Origin: an uncultured Blautia sp.
GTDB taxonomy: Bacteria; Bacillota; Clostridia; Lachnospirales; Lachnospiraceae
NCBI GenBank assembly: GCA_900539525.1
Contig: UQCM01000005.1
Coordinates: 10,688-74,687, forward strand
Length of the DNA: 64,000 bases
Reading direction: 5' to 3'
The notes under the pieces were generated by a model, which was not told where the DNA came from, did no database searches, and saw only the letters and a list, made by a program, of their open reading frames with translations. Shown here piece by piece: positions 8,634 through 17,358 of the stretch (its first letter is position 1; each line of letters opens with the position of its first letter). The position numbers and the translations under genes were made by a program.

Positions 8634-8642
8634 GAGGAAGCG

Positions 8643-9128
8643 ATGGGTTTAACGATTATTAATGAGACAGTAACAAGTCTATGTAAAACAAAGCATGGCT
8701 TTTCTGACAAGGAAAAGGAATTTGTTGTTCAGTTTGCATTCCGAAGCGGAGACAAGTCCTTAACCAATCAGCTGATTGATGAAATGGCTGCCTGTGAGAA
8801 TGAGCAGGAATCCGAAAAGGTAATGGAGCAGTATATGAGCATGATTGACATGAAACCTGTATGGGTAAGTCAGATTGAGAATCTGCTGGTATCCATTGAG
8901 ATGTACCGGATTGAAGAGGAGAAGGCAATCAACCGTCTTGCGGAAGTGCTTACCGCTTATGGAGTGGATGTAACGGAAGAACAGGTCAGAAGGGCTGATG
9001 CAGAGGAAATCAAGGAAAAGGTCAATGAGAGCAGAAGCAGGCAGGAGGAAGAGGACGAAGAGACCAAAGAGGAAGAACAGTCCGAACAGTATGTTCCGAA
9101 ATGCACTCTCAGGGAACCGGTTTTATAA
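8643..9128 (+). CDS. Hypothetical protein with charged C-terminus
   Basis: This 161-residue protein is mostly helical by composition; its last 45 residues are strongly charged (EEEDEETKEEEQSEQ). RBS AGGAGG lies 5 bases before ATG 8643 and the gene is 9 bp after the coiled-coil gene, so they are probably co-translated. No family was recognised. Its position suggests a transfer accessory role. Confidence 0.65.
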   Translation: MGLTIINETVTSLCKTKHGFSDKEKEFVVQFAFRSGDKSLTNQLIDEMAACENEQESEKVMEQYMSMIDMKPVWVSQIENLLVSIEMYRIEEEKAINRLAEVLTAYGVDVTEEQVRRADAEEIKEKVNESRSRQEEEDEETKEEEQSEQYVPKCTLREPVL

Positions 9129-9140
9129 GGAGGGACGTAT

Positions 9141-10271
9141 ATGGCAGAAGAGATTCAGGAAGCGGTACAGATTATCCGTGTAGCCTATGACGGAATTGAG
9201 ATTGCGATGAAGGTGGGCAGTGGAGGATTAGGTGCCATGCAGAAGGCAATCGACTTTTTGAAGGGAATGCTTGACTATGAGAAATCGCTTGGTAAGACAT
9301 CCATGCGAAAGCTTCTGATGAAGGGCGGCGACCTTCAGGTACTGCAATTTGAAACCAAAGATATGAAGAAGGTTGAGAAGATGGCAAAGAAGTACGGTAT
9401 TTTATATTCCGTATTGCCGGATGTGAATAAGAAGGATGGTCTCAGTGAAGTTATCTTTCATACGGAAGCAGTACCACGAGTGAACATGATGATACAGAAG
9501 CTCAGCTTTGGTCGTATTGCAACATTTGATGATTACTTAAAAAACGGGGATGAAAAACAGCTTGGCAGGCTGATGGATTTTCTTAAGAGTCAGAAAATGG
9601 GAAACGAGAAAGTCCACACTGCGGAAGGGGCGAGAGCCAGTGCAGCCATGGACGGTCTGATTGAAAAGGTCGGGCTGTTTGCCATGGAGAAGCAGAGTAT
9701 CAGTGTGGACGCAGTACAGGAGAATTTCAGTATTAACCAGTCGCAGGCAGAAACAGTGCTAAAGCAGTTGGAAACGATAGGTGTTCTGGGGGCGAAGGAT
9801 GAAGCCGGGGAGCATAAGGTTATCATGGACAGGGATGCTTTTATAAACCGGATTAAAGGCTATCAGAATCTTGCGGAGAGAATGATGGCAGTATCGGCAT
9901 CCAAGAATGCAAACCTTTCGGATGTCACAATCAGTAAGACATTGATTGTGCAGGAGAATGATCATGCGGTTAAAACCAGAATCCCGGGAACATGGGGAGA
10001 GAATGCAAGGTATGTCTGGATCAATAAGGAGAACATCATGGATATTCACAATGGAAAGACCATGCTGACCTTTATTGACAGTAGCAAGAATTATAAGCTA
10101 TATGACGAGGAAAACAGGGTTGTGGAAACCAAGCGTGGCGAGGAGCTGTACAGTCATTATGACAAAGTGGAGGCTTCCGTGCGTGAGAAGTATGAAAAGA
10201 CGCAGACAAAGGAAACAACCAAGACAAAGACCGTGCAGCAGAAAACCACCACAACCGTTAAGAAGAGGTAG
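9141..10271 (+). CDS. PcfB-family (DUF3801) conjugation protein
   Basis: This 376-residue protein has the DUF3801/PcfB domain in its first half (MRKLLMKGGDLQVLQFETKD, then KYGILYSVLPDVNKKDG). In enterococcal pCF10, PcfB sits beside the coupling protein and is part of the transfer machinery. The central part contains a winged-helix-like segment (AVQENFSINQSQAETVLKQL). The C-terminus is a Thr/Lys-rich tail. The stop overlaps the VirD4 gene start region, as TAGTG. Confidence 0.82.
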   Translation: MAEEIQEAVQIIRVAYDGIEIAMKVGSGGLGAMQKAIDFLKGMLDYEKSLGKTSMRKLLMKGGDLQVLQFETKDMKKVEKMAKKYGILYSVLPDVNKKDGLSEVIFHTEAVPRVNMMIQKLSFGRIATFDDYLKNGDEKQLGRLMDFLKSQKMGNEKVHTAEGARASAAMDGLIEKVGLFAMEKQSISVDAVQENFSINQSQAETVLKQLETIGVLGAKDEAGEHKVIMDRDAFINRIKGYQNLAERMMAVSASKNANLSDVTISKTLIVQENDHAVKTRIPGTWGENARYVWINKENIMDIHNGKTMLTFIDSSKNYKLYDEENRVVETKRGEELYSHYDKVEASVREKYEKTQTKETTKTKTVQQKTTTTVKKR

Positions 10272-10276
10272 TGCCT

Positions 10277-12442
10277 ATGAAGACAAGTAAGAAGAAACCT
10301 TCCATGGTCTTTTTGTTACTTGGTGCAGTCCTTGCCGGGTATCTGGGATATCTGATTGGGGGAGCTTGGGAGGAAGGCATTGAACTAATGGAATTTCTTG
10401 ACAGGTTCAGTGCTGTATGTGAAGCTCCGTTTGCAAATTATTTCAATGAGAATACAGTGAAAATGATAGCCATAGTTGTAGTTGTCTACGCTATGGCTGT
10501 TGTTATGTATTACACCAGTCAGAGGAATTATATGCCCGGCAGGGAATTTGGTACAGCCAAGTTGGAATCACCGGCGAAGGTAAACAAGATTCTGATGGAT
10601 AAGGATGAAAACTTTAACCGCATCTTAAGCCAGAATGTGAAGATGTCATTGGATTTCAGAAGACTTAAGTTAAACGGAAACATTCTTATCTGTGGCGGTT
10701 CCGGTGCAGGAAAGACATTCTATGAGGTAAAGCCGAATCTGATGCAGATGCCCCATAACTGTTCCTTTATCTGTACCGACCCGAAGGGAGAAATCCTAAG
10801 AAGCTGTGGTCAGATGTTAAAGAACAATGGCTACAATGTAAAGGTTATCAATCTGCTTGAGATGGATAAGTCAGACTGTTACAATCCGTTTTCCTATATC
10901 CGTGAAGAAACGGATGTGGTAAAGCTTATTACCAACCTTATCAGTAATACGACACCGAAAGGGGCAACCCCTTCCGACCCGTTCTGGGAGAAAGCGGAAG
11001 GATTGTTTCTACAGGCAATCTTCTATTATGTGTGGCTGGAAGAAAAGCCGAGCAGAAGAAACTTTGAAACGGTATTAAAGCTGCTTGGAGAAGCAGAAGT
11101 GACGGAGCAGGGAAAGCCTTCAAGGCTGGATGTGCGTATGAAGTTTCTGGAAGAAAACTCACCGCTTGGAGCAAATCATCCGGCGGTAAAACAGTACAAC
11201 AAGTGTATGCGTGGTGCAGGCGATACGGTCCGTTCCATTATTATCAGTGCCAACTCAAGACTTGCTTTTCTTGAGAATAAGCAGGTACTAAGGCTTTTAT
11301 CCAAGGATGAGTTAAACCTTGCTGATATTGGTATTGGTGTAAACGGGGATGGGGAGACAAAGACAGCGCTGTTCTGTGTCATACCGGATAGTGATAAGTC
11401 TTACAACTTTATCATTGGTATGTTATACACGCAGATATTCCAGGAGCTGTATTATCAGGCGGACTTTAACTGTGGAGGAAGACTCCCGATCCATGTCACA
11501 TTTATGCTTGATGAGTTCGCCAATGTGGCATTGCCGGATGACTACTGTTCGCTGCTTTCCACCATGCGAAGCAGGGAAATCAGTTCGATTATCATTATAC
11601 AGAACTTTGCACAGCTGAAGGCACTGTTTAAGGATACCTGGGAGACGATACCGGGCAACTGCGATACCTTCATCTATCTTGGAGGCAATGAGCAGAGTAC
11701 CCATAAGTATGTGTCGGAGCTTTTGGGCAAAGGCACGATTGATAAGAAGTCAAGTGGAGAGACAAAAGGCAGACAGGGAAGCTCATCAAGAAACTACGAT
11801 GTACTTGGTCGTGAGATCTTTACACCGGATGAAGTGAGAAAACTGGATAACAAGAAATGCATTATTTTTATCCGTGGGTTCGATCCGATTCTGGATAACA
11901 AGTATATACCGTTTGCACATCCGATGTTTAACCAGACTGCGGACGGAAAGGGAGAACCCTATGTGCATCAGATAGATGTGAAGAACAATCTTATTGGTCC
12001 GCCTTTTGAAATTCTGTCAAAGCGGGCAGTGGAGCATTATGAAAAGCTTCAGAAGAAGGGCGAGAATATCTATATAGATTCTTTGACCTATGATGAATTT
12101 ATGATGCTGGGAGATTTGGAACTGAGCAGGCGTTTCTCGGAGCTTGAGGAAGAAAGCGAGAAGGCAAAGCTCAACAGCACGCAGGATAATGAACTGGAGT
12201 ATTCCGAAGAGCCGGAGCAGGAGCGTGTGGATGAGATACCGGATGAAAAGAAAGATACGGACTGGGAGGACAGCATTACGAACCGAATGATGCACTGGAA
12301 TTATTCCGAGGAGCAGAAAGCGGAGCTTCGTAAGGCGATGGATGCCAAAATTCCTAAGTCTGTGATACTATCCTTCTTTTATCCGAAGACATCGCCGGGC
12401 GAGATGGCTAAGATACGGGAGCAGTATCTTTCGGAGCATTAG
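10277..12442 (+). CDS. VirD4-like type IV coupling protein (CD1115 family)
   Basis: This 721-residue membrane ATPase docks the relaxase-DNA complex onto the secretion channel. Two N-terminal membrane helices lie at about residues 9-30 and 60-80. Walker A is GGSGAGKT near residue 140, Walker B MLDEFAN near 410, and the TraG/TraD C-terminal ATP-binding region runs to about 560. The last 130 residues are acidic and variable, typical for substrate recognition. GTG 10271 is an alternative start overlapping the pcfB stop; ATG 10277 is preferred. A strong terminator follows at 12546. Confidence 0.95.
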   Translation: MKTSKKKPSMVFLLLGAVLAGYLGYLIGGAWEEGIELMEFLDRFSAVCEAPFANYFNENTVKMIAIVVVVYAMAVVMYYTSQRNYMPGREFGTAKLESPAKVNKILMDKDENFNRILSQNVKMSLDFRRLKLNGNILICGGSGAGKTFYEVKPNLMQMPHNCSFICTDPKGEILRSCGQMLKNNGYNVKVINLLEMDKSDCYNPFSYIREETDVVKLITNLISNTTPKGATPSDPFWEKAEGLFLQAIFYYVWLEEKPSRRNFETVLKLLGEAEVTEQGKPSRLDVRMKFLEENSPLGANHPAVKQYNKCMRGAGDTVRSIIISANSRLAFLENKQVLRLLSKDELNLADIGIGVNGDGETKTALFCVIPDSDKSYNFIIGMLYTQIFQELYYQADFNCGGRLPIHVTFMLDEFANVALPDDYCSLLSTMRSREISSIIIIQNFAQLKALFKDTWETIPGNCDTFIYLGGNEQSTHKYVSELLGKGTIDKKSSGETKGRQGSSSRNYDVLGREIFTPDEVRKLDNKKCIIFIRGFDPILDNKYIPFAHPMFNQTADGKGEPYVHQIDVKNNLIGPPFEILSKRAVEHYEKLQKKGENIYIDSLTYDEFMMLGDLELSRRFSELEEESEKAKLNSTQDNELEYSEEPEQERVDEIPDEKKDTDWEDSITNRMMHWNYSEEQKAELRKAMDAKIPKSVILSFFYPKTSPGEMAKIREQYLSEH

Positions 12443-12545
12443 AAAGAGGGAGGTGGTTATTAAAACAGCATGTCGGAGAAAGACCGACCTTACTTTACTT
12501 ACCGGGATTATCCCGTTTTCATAGAGACACTAATAACGCAGGAAT

Positions 12546-12579
12546 AAGCCGTGTATCAGAAGGATATGCGGCTTTTTTT
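12546..12579 (+). terminator. Rho-independent terminator between VirD4 and pilin-like gene
   Basis: AAGCCGTGTATC pairs with GGATATGCGGCTT (12-bp stem, two G-U pairs) and is followed by TTTTT. It divides the transfer operon, so the pilin-like gene downstream is either read through or has its own promoter. A small CGGGATTATCCCG hairpin lies just upstream at about 12505-12517. Confidence 0.85.
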
Positions 12580-12668
12580 CCGCCACAAACTTGAAAAGGA
12601 GATTTTTGATTATGAAGACAGAAAAGGTAGCAGTAACAACAAACAACAAAACAAATGGAGGTAGCAAC

Positions 12669-12992
12669 ATGAAGGGATTTTTTGGAGGAATGAAAAAGAA
12701 GTTAGTACCGGCTTTATGCGGTATGGGAATGATGATGAGTCAGATGACCACAACCTGCTTTGCGGCAGGAACCGGTACTTCAGCGGTTACACAGCCGCTT
12801 GACAATCTGAAAACGCTGGTTATCGCAGTGATTGGTGCGGTCGGTGTCATTATCCTTGCGAAGAACGTAATGGAGTTTGCACAGGCATATCAGCAGCAGG
12901 ATTCTTCTACCATGAACTCTGCTCTTAAGGGTATCGTAGCCGGTGTTATGATGGCAGGTATTTCTACAGTGTTGACATTCTTAGGCTTCTAA
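12669..12992 (+). CDS. Maff2-family small membrane protein (VirB2/TrbC-like)
   Basis: This 107-residue protein has an N-terminal signal-like segment (LVPALCGMGMMMSQM, ending CFAAG) and two hydrophobic helices (LVIAVIGAVGVIILAKNVME and IVAGVMMAGISTVLTFLGF). The pattern matches Maff2 mobile-element proteins and the general VirB2/TrbC pilin layout. GGAGGT 6 bases upstream supports ATG 12669. ATG 12612, with AAGGAG upstream, would add 19 residues. It likely forms the transfer pilus or channel subunit (inference from size, topology and position). Confidence 0.82.
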   Translation: MKGFFGGMKKKLVPALCGMGMMMSQMTTTCFAAGTGTSAVTQPLDNLKTLVIAVIGAVGVIILAKNVMEFAQAYQQQDSSTMNSALKGIVAGVMMAGISTVLTFLGF

Positions 12993-13038
12993 GATGCAGA
13001 TGGAGTACCCCAAATGGTAGGAAGGAGATGTAACAAGT

Positions 13039-13881
13039 ATGGATATTTTTAAACTTGGAGACAAAATCCTTGCTTTGCTTGAAATGGTATTTGGTTTCTG
13101 GAATAACCAGATATCACTGGTGTTTTCAATGCTTGGACAGTCGCCCGTGAATTTCAAGGGCGGCGGTCCGTGGGCAATCATTGAGGGAATAGAGCCGATC
13201 TTCGTAGCGGTTGGCTCTTCCCTGGTGGTATTGTTCTTTGTCATAGGTTTTTGCTCAGAGAGTGTGGATGTGAAAGAGGAAATGCGATTTGAAGCAATTC
13301 TTCGTATGCTTATCCGGTTAGGATTGGCGGAATGGTTTGTGGCAAATAATGTGACAATCATGAAGGCATTCTTCACATCCATAGGAAATCTGGTGAATCT
13401 GATGACTGCCGGAACAACAGTCACACTGAGCATCGACAGTACTCAGGCTGATGTCATTAAGAATCTGGGATTTGGAGAAAGTCTGGTAATGCTCATTCTG
13501 GCAGCTCTATTGTCCATCATTGTCATTATCTGTGGCTTTTTCGTTATTTACACGGTATATTTCAGGTTCCTAAAGATTCTGATCATTGTGCCTCTTGGTG
13601 CGATTGCATTCTCAACAATGGGTGGAAACAGAACGGTAAGTCATACAGCAGTTACTTACTGTAAATACTTTTTATCCGTTGTGTTGGAAGCAGTCACCAT
13701 GGCACTTGCGATTATCGTGTGCAATGCCTTTATCAGTGCAGGGCTTCCATCCTTTACAGGCAGCTATGCGGACTGGGCAAAGACCCTTATTTACCTGTGT
13801 GAAATGACATTTACGATTGCCATGACAGTGGGAAGTGTCAAGGGTGCACAGTCACTGACAAGCAAAGCATTAGGATTGTAA
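13039..13881 (+). CDS. VirB6/TrbL-like conjugation membrane protein (CD1112 family)
   Basis: This 280-residue protein has about six membrane helices, e.g. IFVAVGSSLVVLFFVIGFC, LVMLILAALLSIIVIICGFF and the segment with LIIVPLGAIAFSTMGG. VirB6 proteins line the inner-membrane part of the DNA channel. RBS AAGGAG lies 8 bases upstream. It follows the pilin-like gene and precedes PrgI/VirB4, as in CTn4-type elements. Confidence 0.88.
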   Translation: MDIFKLGDKILALLEMVFGFWNNQISLVFSMLGQSPVNFKGGGPWAIIEGIEPIFVAVGSSLVVLFFVIGFCSESVDVKEEMRFEAILRMLIRLGLAEWFVANNVTIMKAFFTSIGNLVNLMTAGTTVTLSIDSTQADVIKNLGFGESLVMLILAALLSIIVIICGFFVIYTVYFRFLKILIIVPLGAIAFSTMGGNRTVSHTAVTYCKYFLSVVLEAVTMALAIIVCNAFISAGLPSFTGSYADWAKTLIYLCEMTFTIAMTVGSVKGAQSLTSKALGL

Positions 13882-13893
13882 GGAGGGTGACAG

Positions 13894-14292
13894 ATGGAAA
13901 AGACATTAAACTTACAGAGCCAGTATGGAGGAGAGATAAAGGTTTCTCTGGAAATCAATACTTATCTGAATAATGGGTGTATGTATATAGGTCTTGTTGA
14001 GCAGGGGGAATACCCGGAGCCTTACGGGGATTTGACTGTAAATCTCATGGGTAAAGTCCCTGACTACTGCGGATATGTGGACCTTAACAATATGCCGGAG
14101 CTTGAGAAGTTTATCGCTGACAATGAGCTGGGCGAGTTTACGGGACTTATGAAACGAAGCGGGTTTTGTGAATATGCTCTTTATCTGTTCAATGTGGACA
14201 GACTGAGGGAACTGTGCCCCGACGGGATGCAGATGTATGAAGCGGGTATTGGAAAAGGCAGGGAAACAAAAGTGACAGAGAAAGCGAGGTGA
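13894..14292 (+). CDS. DUF4313-family ICE protein
   Basis: This 132-residue soluble protein matches DUF4313, a family found with Clostridia conjugation genes (QYGGEIKVSLEINTYLNNGC, later YCGYVDLNNMPELEKF). Function unknown. It has an AGGAGGG ribosome binding site and its stop overlaps the start of the PrgI gene, so the two are probably translationally coupled. Confidence 0.75.
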   Translation: MEKTLNLQSQYGGEIKVSLEINTYLNNGCMYIGLVEQGEYPEPYGDLTVNLMGKVPDYCGYVDLNNMPELEKFIADNELGEFTGLMKRSGFCEYALYLFNVDRLRELCPDGMQMYEAGIGKGRETKVTEKAR

Positions 14293-14807
14293 GAACATTG
14301 GTAATTGAAATCAATAAAGACATTGACCGCTATCAGGAAACTGTGGCACTTGGACTTACTGCCAGACAGCTGCTGTTTTCTGTGGCAAGCGTGGTAGTAG
14401 GCGGAGGACTGGTTCTTCTGCTTTATAAATATATCGGTCTTACGGGAGCTGCCTATGTTGCAATTCCCTGTGTGGCACCGATTGCCCTTGGCGGGTTCTA
14501 TTCCTATAACGGGATGAACTTTTACGAGTATATGGGTAAAAAGCTTCAGTTTATGTTCCATAATAAGGCTTTGACTTATGTGTCAACGGAGAGTGAGCAG
14601 ACAATTAAGGCTTACGAGGCAGAACAAAGTAACACAGGTAAGAAGAAAAAAGCCGGGAAGGGAGCAAAACCGGAAGTAACCGACAATACCAGGAATAAGG
14701 AGGATTTTGAGGCTATGAAGAGAAAAACAAAAGGTATTCTGATTGGAATGATTGCGGCTGTGGTTGCAGCTGTGGCGGGACTTGTTATTTACAAGGCAAC
14801 AAGATAA
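14289..14807 (+). CDS. PrgI-family (VirB3-like) conjugation membrane protein
   Basis: This 172-residue protein has the PrgI pattern: short N-terminal strand IEINKDIDRYQE, two close membrane helices (LLFSVASVVVGGGLVLLLYK and AAYVAIPCVAPIALGGFY), then FYEYMGKKLQFMF. A third helix is at the C-terminus (GMIAAVVAAVAGLVIYKAT). PrgI works with VirB4, encoded next. Start is GTG 14289, overlapping the upstream stop, or TTG 14298, which has better spacing. Confidence 0.88.
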   Translation: MRTLVIEINKDIDRYQETVALGLTARQLLFSVASVVVGGGLVLLLYKYIGLTGAAYVAIPCVAPIALGGFYSYNGMNFYEYMGKKLQFMFHNKALTYVSTESEQTIKAYEAEQSNTGKKKKAGKGAKPEVTDNTRNKEDFEAMKRKTKGILIGMIAAVVAAVAGLVIYKATR

Positions 14808-14925
14808 GTAACCAGAATTGATTGACTTCCTTTGGGGAGCAATCCGGGCACCAGCCGGGGTTGTTCCCGGTGTGGTGCGTGAATCCATAAGGAAAGCGTA
14901 AAGCAGAAAGGAAGGTAGAAAAGAT
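14808..14925 (+). other. Structured spacer before virB4
   Basis: Between PrgI and VirB4 lies a GC-rich imperfect hairpin (CACCAGCCGGG pairing with CCCGGTGTGGTG, about 14850-14877) without a T-run, so it is not a classic terminator. It may set relative VirB4 expression or protect the mRNA end. Confidence 0.5.
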
Positions 14926-17310
14926 ATGGGTTTATTTGCAGACGGATTTAAGGAGCTTAAGAAAGCCAGCGAGCCTTTGTATAAAACTCCAAAATCCATA
15001 CAGGAAACCATTGAGATAATGGCAGTTGCGGAAAATGGTATTTTCGAGGTTGCAAGAAACAGGTACAGCAAGTGTTACCGTTTTCAGGACATCAATTACA
15101 CAACTGCAACCGAGGATGAGCAGATCGGTATTTTTGAGAGATACTGCAAGTTCTTAAATTCTCTTGACTGTAATTTTAAGATTACTGTGAATAACAAGAA
15201 TAAGAACATGATTGACCTCAGAGAGAAGGTACTGCTTGCCTATTGTGATGACGGATATGACCATTTCCGTAAGATTTACAATGATATTATCGAGGAAAAG
15301 ATTCGTGAGGGAAGACAGGGTATTGAACAGGAAAGATACTTAACCATCACGATTGAGAGAAAGAACTTTGAAGAGGCAAAGGCACAGTTTGCTACTTTGG
15401 AGGCGACCATTCATAAGGCATTTATTGAGCTTGGTGCAGAGATTGTACCGCTTTCGGGTGATGAAAGAATCAAGGTTCTTTATGACTATTACCATCTTGG
15501 AGATGAAAACAGCTTCAACTTTAGTCTGAAGGAAGCAAAGAAGGTAGGAGCAGATTTCAAGAATGATTTGTGCAACGGAATGATTAAGTTCTTCCCGGAT
15601 CATTTTGAGGATGAGAGCAAGTTCTGTAAGGCATTGTTTATCAAGAAGTATCCGAGCAGCCTGTCAGACCGTTTCATCAATGAAATTACTTCGCTGCCGG
15701 TTCACTCCATTACAAGCATTGATGTGGTTCCCGTACCGAAGGATTTGACAACAAAGACCTTACAGAAAAAGTATCTGGGTATTGAATCGGATATCATCAA
15801 GCAGCAGAGAGTCCGTAATAAGAACAATGACTTTTCCACGGAAATCTCTTATGCAAAGAGAACCGAGAAAAGGGAGATTGAGGCTATTATGGATGATGTC
15901 AGGGAGAACGATCAGTGCCTGTTCTATGTTGGCGTGACAATTATTGTTATGGCGGAGAGCAAGAAAGAGCTTGACAGTATCTGTGAGACAATCGAAACCA
16001 TTGGAAAGCGTAACAGCTGTACTATTGATACGCATTTTCTGAAACAGAGAGAAGCATTAAATACAGCATTGCCGATTGGAGTAAGACAGGTGGAAACAAT
16101 GAGAACCATGCTTACACAGTCCCTTGCAGTTTTGATGCCTTTTAACGTGCAGGAGCTTAACGACAGCGGTGGTAATTACTATGGTATCAACCAGATAAGT
16201 AAGAACATCAATGTGGGAAACCGTAAGAGACTCATCAATGGTAACGGATTTGTATTTGGTGTTCCCGGTTCCGGTAAATCCTTCTTCTGTAAGATGGAAA
16301 TGGGAAGCGTATTCTTATCCGGGGATGATGAAATTATCGTCATCGACCCGATGAACGAGTATTTTGACATTGCCGAGACTTACGGTGGAACGGTGGTAAA
16401 TATGTCCACTTATACGGATAACTATGTGAACCCCCTTGCCATGGATGTATGGAATCTTGACCAGAACGATACAAAGGGCTGGGTAAGAGAAAAGGGTGAG
16501 TTTATGCTTGGTCTTTGTGAACAGTGTATCGGTGACAGCTTAAACTCCCGTCAGAAGTCCATTATTGACCGATGCGTGAGAAAGCTTTATATCGACATTG
16601 CCAGAAGCAGGGAGAAGTATATTCCGATTATGAGTGACTTTTATGATTTGCTTTTGGAGCAGCCGGAAGAAGAAGCAAAGGATATTGCATTGTCTCTTGA
16701 GCTTTTCGTAAGCGGTTCACTTAATATCTTCAATCATCAGACCAATGTGGATGTGGATAACAGATTTACCGTGTATGGTATCAGGGACCTTGGTGCAGAG
16801 CTTAGTCCGATTACCATGCTTGTAATGATGGAGTCTATCCAGCAGAGGATTGTGGAGAATGGAAAGCGTGGCAAGGCAACATGGCTCTATATTGATGAGT
16901 TCCATGTGCTTTTAAATTCCGAGTATTCAGCGAAGTATTTGCAGCAGCTTTGGAAGAAAGTCAGAAAGCAAGGTGGACTATGTACGGGTATTACCCAGAA
17001 TGTCGTTGATCTGTTACAAAACTACACTGCAACAACTATGCTTGCAAACTCTGAGTTCGTGGCGCTCCTTAAGCAGGCGAATACAGACAGTTCCAAGATG
17101 GCAGAGGTTATCGGTGTATCTGAGGCACAGCTTCGTTTCGTAACAAACACTGCATCAGGTATGGGGCTTATCAAGTGTGGTTCGGTGGTGATTCCGTTTG
17201 ATAACCAGATTAGCAAGGATACAGACCTTTACAAGCTGTATAACACCAATATCCATGAGAAGATTGCGGAACAGAAAAAACGTGAAGCGATTCAGAATGA
17301 TGTGGAATAA
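14926..17310 (+). CDS. VirB4-like conjugation ATPase (CD1110 family)
   Basis: This 794-residue ATPase powers the type IV secretion channel. The N-terminal half is the VirB4 docking domain; Walker A is GVPGSGKS near residue 445 and Walker B LYIDEFHVLL near 653, followed by the QNVVDLLQN sensor region. Length and motif order are normal for Gram-positive VirB4. RBS AAGGAAGG lies upstream. It is predicted at the cytoplasmic membrane face with PrgI and VirB6. Confidence 0.95.
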   Translation: MGLFADGFKELKKASEPLYKTPKSIQETIEIMAVAENGIFEVARNRYSKCYRFQDINYTTATEDEQIGIFERYCKFLNSLDCNFKITVNNKNKNMIDLREKVLLAYCDDGYDHFRKIYNDIIEEKIREGRQGIEQERYLTITIERKNFEEAKAQFATLEATIHKAFIELGAEIVPLSGDERIKVLYDYYHLGDENSFNFSLKEAKKVGADFKNDLCNGMIKFFPDHFEDESKFCKALFIKKYPSSLSDRFINEITSLPVHSITSIDVVPVPKDLTTKTLQKKYLGIESDIIKQQRVRNKNNDFSTEISYAKRTEKREIEAIMDDVRENDQCLFYVGVTIIVMAESKKELDSICETIETIGKRNSCTIDTHFLKQREALNTALPIGVRQVETMRTMLTQSLAVLMPFNVQELNDSGGNYYGINQISKNINVGNRKRLINGNGFVFGVPGSGKSFFCKMEMGSVFLSGDDEIIVIDPMNEYFDIAETYGGTVVNMSTYTDNYVNPLAMDVWNLDQNDTKGWVREKGEFMLGLCEQCIGDSLNSRQKSIIDRCVRKLYIDIARSREKYIPIMSDFYDLLLEQPEEEAKDIALSLELFVSGSLNIFNHQTNVDVDNRFTVYGIRDLGAELSPITMLVMMESIQQRIVENGKRGKATWLYIDEFHVLLNSEYSAKYLQQLWKKVRKQGGLCTGITQNVVDLLQNYTATTMLANSEFVALLKQANTDSSKMAEVIGVSEAQLRFVTNTASGMGLIKCGSVVIPFDNQISKDTDLYKLYNTNIHEKIAEQKKREAIQNDVE

Positions 17311-17358
17311 ACGGAGGGCAGCGTATAGCTGCCCTTATTATGAAGGAAGGTGAGTACA